The notes under the pieces: generated by a model
The model's database searches: none
Told to the model about the DNA's origin: nothing
The model's input: only the letters and a program-made list of their open reading frames with translations
From: Pictodentalium vernedei
Taxonomy: Eukaryota > Mollusca > Scaphopoda > Dentaliida > Dentaliidae
Reading direction: 5' to 3'
Assembly (NCBI GenBank): GCA_031216915.1
Contig: CM062297.1
Span: 361,225,704 to 361,289,703, forward strand
Length of the DNA stretch: 64,000 nt
Part shown: one piece after another, positions 56,394 through 64,000 of the stretch
Layout: each line of letters begins with the position of its first letter
Numbering within the stretch: position 1 is the first letter of the stretch
Position numbers and translations under genes: made by a program

Positions 56394-57470
56394 TTGTTAA
56401 TTGACACCGAGAAGAGACTACTCACCGAGAACAAGATTGTGACTGTTAACACTGACTGCGTCTAGTTTCATTTGTTCTCGGTAAGTAGTCTGTTCTCTGT
56501 GTAAATACAAATATAAATTTGTCTGTTATTTTGTCACCTAAACCGGAACATACAAATCCCATCGCCATTTACCAGGGCTTTGGACCTGCAAGTCATACAT
56601 GTAGACTTGGCTGGTTTAAAATTGTTGTTCTTTTGTCATGCATACCGACCGGTACGCATTTCTGTGTAGTGATCAGTGGTGCCAGCTGTCCCTGTCTTAG
56701 GTTGTTCCGTATTTGGAATCTTACCCGTCATCGGAAAAAGACCTGCGTCACCTAATATACTCACTTATTTTTTTGAAGTGGACACTGTATGGTGCATTTC
56801 GATCGTTGTTGTCTTCTTTCTTTATACGCCATGTTTTTATTTGTTTGATGCCAATTTTGTCGTCGGGACATTCCTTGGATGCAGTCCTTTTGATCTCATA
56901 TGCTTGGCTGGTTTAAAATTGTTTTGACTAATTTGTTCATAATATAGAGTAGATACTTTTATTTTCATTTTTAAATTTTGTTTTGTGTTCGGCAAGTAGC
57001 CTCTTCTCGGTTCAGCGCCGAATGTGGGAATGAATGAATGCTTTATTTGCAGAAAACATTATAGTACAGTTACATTTCATAAAACATTTTACAGTATTTC
57101 AACAATTTGTTATAAATAAACATGTAAATTATCATACTTGTATTTGCTTTCTGCAGGAGGATGAGGTAGCCATTAGGCTGTCTTACTCCCACCCACCTTA
57201 AAGAGAGAGAGAGAGAAAAGTAAGAAAAAGAATTGAGAGGAGGGGGAAGTGGGGAAGAGAAAGCAAGGCTAAAGACGGACAATTAAATTAATTAATAATC
57301 CCATTCACCGTAGACCTGGCTGGTTTAAAATTGTTTTGTTACTAACTTGTACATAATATATAGTAGATACATGCCTTAAACGCTAACAATAAACTTTTAT
57401 TTTCATTTTGAAATATTACTTTGTTTTGTTCTCGGCAAGTAGTCTCTAGAGTCGATACATGCCTTATACG
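56394..57470. repeat. Short dispersed and direct repeats
   Basis: 56900-57012 and 57312-57440 are direct repeats ('ctggctggtttaaaattgtt', 'agtagatac', 'ttctcggcaagtag'). 'ccgagaagaggctac' with 'ttgtgactgttaa' occurs at 55874-55917 and 56405-56448. An AG-rich stretch lies at 57199-57265. No gene. Confidence 0.55.
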
Positions 57471-57620
57471 GATCTTAGACAACTCGTACCCTGGACGATT
57501 CGTACCCTGGACAATTCGTGCCCTAATATCGGGGTACGACTTGTCCCATATAAAGGTACGAATTGTCCCGTATAAAGGTACGAATTGTCTAGTGAAAAGG
57601 TACGAACTGTCTCATTAATT
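57470..57620. repeat. Inverted array of 'ggtacgaattgtcc' units
   Basis: Three units in one orientation (about 57479-57523), then four in the other (about 57533-57612), forming a ~140-bp fold-back. Confidence 0.7.
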
Positions 57621-57664
57621 ATCATAAAAAATTTACTCAAATTACTTCAAATTCTGAAGTTTTC

Positions 57665-57930
57665 AGATCGATTCTTGTGCCTTCTGAGGAAACGTGGGGG
57701 TTAATTCCCCGTGGGAACCCCGGGAAGTAAGCAGCACTTGTTTACTGTGGTAAACCAGTTCCGCTTTACTAGTAAAATAGGACCCAGTCACCAATGCTTG
57801 GGGTGAAAGTCCTCTAAAATGGGCAACATGTGGATCAACGATTGACTAAACTTGACTTCATCTCCATGTTGTGTCACGATTAGCCATGGTGCATAAATAT
57901 GTGACGTTAACCATCAACAAACAACAAACG
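57665..57930 (+). repeat. Dispersed SINE-like repeat (second copy)
   Basis: Same family as 15180-15465. It ends 'gattagccatggtgcataaa' and a CAAACAA-rich tail near 57917-57930. Confidence 0.5.
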
Positions 57931-58223
57931 TGGGGGTTAAAAACAGTAAGTTACGGTTTACATATTTGCCCCCCCCCCCCCCCCCCCCCCGGGCCCACCA
58001 CTGTGAGTTCACACATAGGGATTGGTGGAGTGAGCACAAGGGGCCCTAGTCTTAACAGGCTCATGTGAGTATCACTGAGGTGGGACTTACAGGAATCTAG
58101 AACTAGTATCCACTGATGTATGTATGGTTTTAATATTTATTATCACCTCGGCATGTGTTTGGCGAAACGCTAACTGAAAATAAAATATGAACCCCCGTTT
58201 AAAAAAAAAAGCTTGAACACAAC
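57931..58223. other. Unassigned DNA with a 22-base C run
   Basis: C tract at 57969-57990; no gene. Confidence 0.4.
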
Positions 58224-58742
58224 TTTTTGCCGGTAAAAAGGACGGTAAGCGTATAAAAACTGTTTGACTAAATGTACTTCTGAAAGTATGAAGTGACAAT
58301 TTAATGAAGCGTGCGCAATATAAAACGAAGATTAAGTATTGTTTGTTTTATTGTAGACTATTTTCAAATTGTAAATGGTTTCTCTCCAAAAACACTTTCT
58401 GTTTAATCCCCCCGTGGTGAACAGAAACATCTAAAATTAGCTACACCTCCATCGAGCAAGTAGATAATATTCGCCACGTCGTGCACCTCAGCGAAATCGT
58501 TGTTTTCCTTGCACAAAATGGCGTGTCGATCAGTGTCGATGGAAAAATGATCTATTTTGTCTTGAAAATAGTCTACAATAAAACAAACAATACTTAATCT
58601 TCCTTCTATATACTTATTATTGCGTAAGCTTCCTTAAATAATCACTTTTCACACATTCAGAGGTACATTTAGTACTTTAAAACGTAGTTTTTATACACTT
58701 ACCATCCTTTTTACCGGATACCGTCCTTTTTACCGGCAAAAA
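58224..58742. mobile_element. Fold-back element with ~155-180-bp arms
   Basis: Left arm 58224-58376 and right arm 58562-58742 are reverse complements over most of their length (tttttgccggtaaaaaggac ... gtcctttttaccggcaaaaa). The inner ends match well (gattaagtattgtttgtttt). The right arm has a local extra 'taccggat' duplication. Confidence 0.72.
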
Positions 58743-59690
58743 GTATTACCCTTTGTCCAGTTATAATTTCTATTCACATACGGTACCCCGACGATTTGTG
58801 AAAGAGATATCGTTGCGTGATAACCAGAAGATTCTATCTTCCAGTGGAGGACAGGATCTTCTGGTTCTCAACCGACGGCATTCGATGTCCTAACCGTTGC
58901 AAAATATAAGCTGCTATACATACTAATGATACTTTTGTAATGTTATCGTTTTATGCAGCCGCACGGACTAACTTTATTTTCTCTCATTACCTGTCATAAT
59001 GCATTGGCTATTAATTTGTAGTTGAGCATTTCTTCAACACAGGAATTACCTTTCAGCCATTGATTACCCAAATGTCCTGTACACAATAAAAATAGACCAT
59101 TTTGCGTTTTTATAACGGGGGGCGGGGGAGGGCATAAATTCAACAAGGTGTGCCAAGAGCAACCCGACTTTTCTTAGACGCTCGAGGGACCGCGTGGCGA
59201 ATTTTCACACAATAGAAACTTGGCGAGCTATTAAAAATCTATTATATTAAGTGACTAAACGGGGGTCGGAAATATGTCACTGTCATAAAACGGATTGGGG
59301 TAGCGTGACACATTAATAACCCCATAGCAAATAATTGCAGTCCCCACCCTTCATCATTATTTTGTTCGAGCCTAATTTGCGGTTTGGGGCATCATTCATG
59401 CTCCTCGAATCACGAGGGCACCTCCGAATTATAATACATTTACAATCAATTGTATAATTATGAGTTTAATGTTCTGCAACAATCGAAATTAGTCTAAATT
59501 GCATAGTTCGACAAATCTGCATACACGCCAACCTTTCACAATTCAGTGGAAAAGCATCGAATCTCCAATGTCGTTGCAATCCGGAAATCATCAGAGACAT
59601 TTCTGAGTAACATGTATCTCCAAACACATTTTTGTCATTTTCTATATAATGGGGTTTAAGTTCGCATCAAAACTTCACATTGGGTCATTT
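58743..59690. other. Unassigned DNA
   Basis: Includes a ~50-bp hairpin at 58818-58868 (aaccagaagat ... atcttctggtt). No gene. Confidence 0.4.
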
Positions 59691-59772
59691 TTAGCTCAAC
59701 TTGACAAAGTCAAGCTGAGCTATTGCCATCACTTCTCGTCCGTCGGCGTACGTACGTACGTTAGTACGTTAG
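59691..59772. repeat. Hairpin leader of the satellite array
   Basis: Near-palindrome 'tagctcaacttgac/gtcaagctgagcta' at 59692-59722, then a 'gtacgtac' run (59748-59780). The same hairpin type precedes the S2 array at 33413. Confidence 0.65.
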
Positions 59773-62700
59773 TACGTACGTCCACAATTTCCTTTGGCAC
59801 ACCTCACAGGTCGCATTTTTGATCAGATTACTTTGAAACTTGGTATGCTTGTTTGGGGTGACCTCTAGATGGGAGCTATCGATTTTCTTCAATTTCCGTC
59901 GAAAAATGTTGCCGCGGCCAACGTTCTTAGAACCTAGTTCAGTCAAACCACAATATTTCCCTTTGGCACACCCTACAGGGCACATTTATGATTTGATTGC
60001 TTTGAAACCTGGTATGCTTATTTAGGGTGACCTCTAGATGGGAGCTATCGATTTTCTTCAATTTCCGGCAAAAAATGTTGCCACGGCCAACGTTCGTAGA
60101 ACTTAGTTTAGTCAGACCTCAATATTTCCCTTTGGCACACCCTACAGGGCACATTTATGATTGGATTGCTTTGAAACCTGGTATGCTTGTTTGGGGAGAC
60201 CTCTAGATGGGAGCTATCGATTTTCTTCAATTTCTGTCAAAAAATGTTGCCGCGGCCAACGTTCTTAGAACTTAGTTTAGTCAGAAGACTCAATATTTCC
60301 CTTTGGCACACCCTACAGGGTACATTTATGATCGGATTGCTTTGAAACCTGGCATGCTTGTTTGGGGTGACCTCTAGATGGGAGCTATCGATTTTCTTCA
60401 ATTTCCGTCAAAAAATGTTGCCGCGGCCAACGTTCTTAGAACTTAGTTTAGTCAAACCACAATATTTCGCTTTGGCACACCCTACAGGGCACATTTATGA
60501 TTTGATTGCTTTGAAACCTGGTATGCTTATTTAGGGTGACCTCTAGATGGGAGCTATCGATTTTCTTCAATTTCCGGCAAAAAATGTTGCAACGGCCAAC
60601 GTTCGTAGAACTTACTTTAGTCAGACCTCAATATTTCCCTTTGGCACGCCCCACAGGGCCCATTTATGATCAGATTGCTTTGAAACCAGGTATACTTGTT
60701 TGGGGAGACCTCTAGATGGGAGCTATCGATTTTCTTCAATTTCTGTCAAAAAATGTTTCCGCGGCCAACGTTCTTAGAACTTAGTTTAGTCAGAAGACTC
60801 AATATTTTCCTTTGGCACACCCTACAGGGTACATTTATGATCGGATTGCTTTGAAACCTGGCATGCTTGTTTGGGGTGACCTCTAGATGGGAGCTATCGA
60901 TTTTCTTCAATTTCCGTCAAAAAATGTTGCCGCGGCCAACGTTTTTAGAACTCAGTTTAGTCAGACCACAATATTTCCCTTTGGCACACCCTACAGGGCA
61001 CATTTATGATTTGATTGCTTTGAAACCTGGTATGCTTGTTTGGGGAGACCTCTAGATGGGAGCTATCGATTTTCTTCAATTTCCATAAAAAAATGTTGCC
61101 GCGGCCAACATTCTTAGAACTTAGTTTAGTCAGAAGACTCAATATTTCCCTTTGGCACACCCTACAGGGCACATTTATGATCGGATTGCTTTGAAACGTA
61201 GCATGCTTGTTTGGGGTGACCTCTAGATAGGAGCTATCGATTTTCTTCAATTTCCATCAAAAAATGTTGCCGCAGCCAACATTCTTAGAACTTAGTTTAG
61301 TAAGACTACAATTTTTCCCTTTGGCTCACCCTATAGGGCACATTTATGATTAGATTGCTTTGAAACCTGGTATGCTTATTTACGGTGACCTCTAGATGAG
61401 AGCTATCGATTTTCTTCCATTCCCATCAAAAAATGTTGCCACGGCCAACGTTCTTAGAATTTAGTCTAGTCAGACCACAATATTTCCCTTTGGCACACCC
61501 TACAGGGTACATTTATGATCGGATTGCTTTGAAACCTGGCATGCATGTTTGGGGTGACCTCTAGATGGGAGCTATGGATTTTCTTCAATTTCCATCAAAA
61601 AATGTTGCCGCGGCCAACGTTCTTAGAACTTAGTTTAGTCAAACCACAATATTTCGCTTTGGCACACCCTACAGGGCACATTTATGATTCGATTGCTTTG
61701 AAACCTGGTATGTTTCTTTAGGGTGACCTCTAGATGGGAGCTATCGATTTTCTTCAATTTCCGGCAAAAAATGTTGCAACGGCCAACGTTCGTAGAACTT
61801 ACTTTAGTCAGACCTCAATATTTCCCTTTGGCACGCCCCACAGGGCCCATTTATGATCAGATTGCTTTGAAACCAGGTATGCTTGTTTGGGGAGACCTCT
61901 AGATGGGAGCTATCGATTTTCTTCAATTTCCATAAAAAAATGTTGCCGCGGCCAACATTCTTAGAACTTAGTTTAGTCAGAAGACTCAATATTTCCCTTT
62001 GGCACACCCTACAGGGCACATTTATGATCGGATTGCTTTGAAACGTAGCATGCTTGTTTGGGGTGACCTCTAGATAGGAGCTATCGATTTTCTTCAATTT
62101 CCATCAAAAAATGTTGCCGCAGCCAACATTCTTAGAACTTAGTTTAGTAAGACTACAATTTTTCCCTTTGGCTCACCCTATAGGGCACATTTATGATTTG
62201 ATTGCCTTGAAACCTGGTATGCTTGTTTGGGGAGACCTCTAGATGGGAGCTATCGATTTTCTTCAATTTCCATAAAAAAATGTTGCCGCGGCCAACATTC
62301 TTAGAACTTAGTTTAGTCAGAAGACTCAATATTTCCCTTTGGCACACCCTACAGGGCACATTTATGATCGGATTGCTTTGAAACGTAGCATGCTTGTTTG
62401 GGGTGACCTCTAGATAGGAGCTATCGATTTTCTTCAATTTCCATCAAAAAATGTTGCCGCAGCCAACATTCTTAGACCTTAGTTTAGTAAGACTACAATT
62501 TTTCCCTTTGGCTCACCCTATAGGGCACATTTATGATTAGATTGCTTTGAAACCTGGTATGCTTATTTACGGTGACCTCTAGATGAGAGCTATCGATTTT
62601 CTTCCATTCCCATCAAAAAATGTTGCCACCGCCAACGTTCTTAGAATTTAGTCTAGTCAGACCACAACATTTCCCTTTGGCACACCCTACAGGGTACATT

Positions 62701-64000
62701 TATGATCGTATTGCTTTGAAACCTGGCATGCTTGTTTGGGGTGACCTCTAGATGGGAGCTATCGATTTTCTTCAATTTCCGTCAAAAAATGTTGCCGCGG
62801 CCAACGTTCTTAGAACTTAGTTTAGTCAAACCACAATATTTCGCTTTGGCACACCCTACAGGGCACATTTATGATTTGATTGCTTTGAAACCTGGTATGC
62901 TTATTTAGGGTGACCTCTAGATGGGAGCTATCGATTTTCTTCAATTTCCGGCAAAGAATGTTGCAACGGCCAACGTTCGTAGAACTTACTTTAGTCAGAC
63001 CTCAATATTTCCCTTTGGCACGCCCCACAGGGCCCATTTATGATCAGATTGCTTTGAAACCAGGTATGCTTGTTTGGGGAGACCTCTTGATGGGAGCTAT
63101 CGATTTTCTTCAATTTCTGTCAAAAAATGTTTCCGCGGCCAACGTTCTTAGAACTTAGTTTAGTCAGAAGACTCAATATTTTCCTTTGGCACACCCTACA
63201 GGGTACATTTATGATCGGATTGCTTTGAAACCTGGCATGCTTGTTTGGGGTGACCTCTAGATGGGAGCTATCGATTTTCTTCAATTTCCGTCAAAAAATG
63301 TTGCCGCGGCCAACGTTTTTAGAACTCAGTTTAGTCAGACCACAATATTTCCCTTTGGCACACCCTACAGGGCACATTTATGATTTGATTGCTTTGAAAC
63401 CTGGTATGCTTGTTTGGGGAAACCTCTAGATGGGAGCTATCGATTTTCTTCGATTTCCATAAAAAAATGTTGCCGCGGCCAACATTCTTAGAACTTAGTT
63501 TAGTCAGAAGACTCAATATTTCCCTTTGGCACACCCTACAGGGCACATTTATGATCGGATTGCTTTGAAACGTAGCATGCTTGTTTGGGGTGACCTCTAG
63601 ATAGGAGCTATCGATTTTCTTCAATTTCCATCAAAAAATGTTGCCGCAGCCAACATTCTTAGAACTTAGTTTAGTAAGACTACAATTTTTCCCTTTGGCT
63701 CACCCTATAGGGCACATTTATGATTAGATTGCTTTGAAACCTGGTATGCTTATTTACGGTGACCTCTAGATGAGAGCTATCGATTTTCTTCCATTCCCAT
63801 CAAAAAATGTTGCCACGGCCAACGTTCTTAGAATTTAGTCTAGACATACCACAATATTTCCCTTTGGCACACCCTACAGGGTACATTTATGATCGGATTG
63901 CTTTGAAACCTGGCATGCTTGTTTGGGGTGACCTCTAGATGGGAGCTATCGATTTTCTTCAATTTCCGTCAAAAAATGTTGCCGCGGCCAACGTTCTTAG
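59773..64000. repeat. 169-171-bp satellite array with higher-order repeats
   Basis: About 25 units, running past the window end. The unit core contains 'ctttggcacaccctacaggg', 'attgctttgaaacctggtat', 'gacctctagatgggagctat' and 'ccgcggccaacgttcttaga'. From 60461, variant units recur in the same order every seven units: 60461, 61650 and 62835 start equivalent blocks (1189 and 1185 bp). Open frames across units are by-products of the repeat. Confidence 0.92.

Noticed and set aside
57199-57265. Apparent coding in AG/CT-rich stretch (minus-strand ORF at 57070-57282)
   Set aside because: Simple-sequence composition gives Ser/Pro/Leu-rich translation; no gene evidence.
60957-63624. Recurring ~97-codon minus-strand ORFs in the satellite (starting MKKIDSSYLEV)
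   Set aside because: They are the same satellite unit read in one frame. Unit length (169-171) is not a multiple of three, copies break at random, and nothing suggests selection.

Overview
The window is eukaryotic, repeat-dominated DNA. Coding potential is fragmented, there are intron splice signals, and transposon relics, hairpin elements and satellite DNA fill most of it. The mix of families (DIRS1-like, Ngaro-like, a Crypton-like fragment, an I/Jockey-type LINE with RNase H, a MULE, and roughly 170-bp tandem arrays) suggests a marine invertebrate such as a hemichordate, lancelet, echinoderm or mollusc. I cannot name the species from the sequence.

Only one host gene can be recognised: the 3' part of a BOLA1-like gene on the + strand. 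A 69-bp internal exon (5837-5905) and the terminal exon (32102-32182), with a polyadenylation signal at 32244, together encode the C-terminal half of the BolA domain and a BOLA1-type tail. The roughly 26.2-kb intron between them is packed with mobile DNA: an Ngaro-type retroelement (about 6182-12616), a DIRS1-like element with complete ends (about 15906-22557), a Crypton-like fragment (22570-23290) and an antisense LINE (about 23304-31714) whose 5' half is tandemly duplicated. A third YR retroelement (DIRS1-like, 1-5290, cut by the window edge) lies just upstream of the 5837 exon.

Downstream of BOLA1: dispersed repeats and a ~165-bp tandem array (33.4-35.0 kb); a second end-to-end DIRS1-like element (about 36423-43574) inserted inside another copy of the Crypton-like repeat; repeated hairpin units near 45.3-45.8 kb; a LINE 3' fragment (46.5-47.2 kb); a decayed MULE with terminal inverted repeats and a 9-bp target duplication (48587-50134); a run of fold-back/MITE-like inverted-repeat elements (50.3-52.1, 54.2-55.3, 57.5-58.7 kb); another LINE fragment (56 kb); and, from 59.7 kb to the end, a 169-171-bp satellite organised in ~1.187-kb seven-unit higher-order repeats.

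Nearly all transposon genes are broken by stops or frameshifts. The two long intact ones are the gag-like ORF of the middle DIRS element and the tyrosine recombinase of the Ngaro element. No bacterial-type operons, CRISPR arrays, rRNA or tRNA genes were seen. Family assignments rest on motifs and internal sequence comparison by eye, not on database searches.
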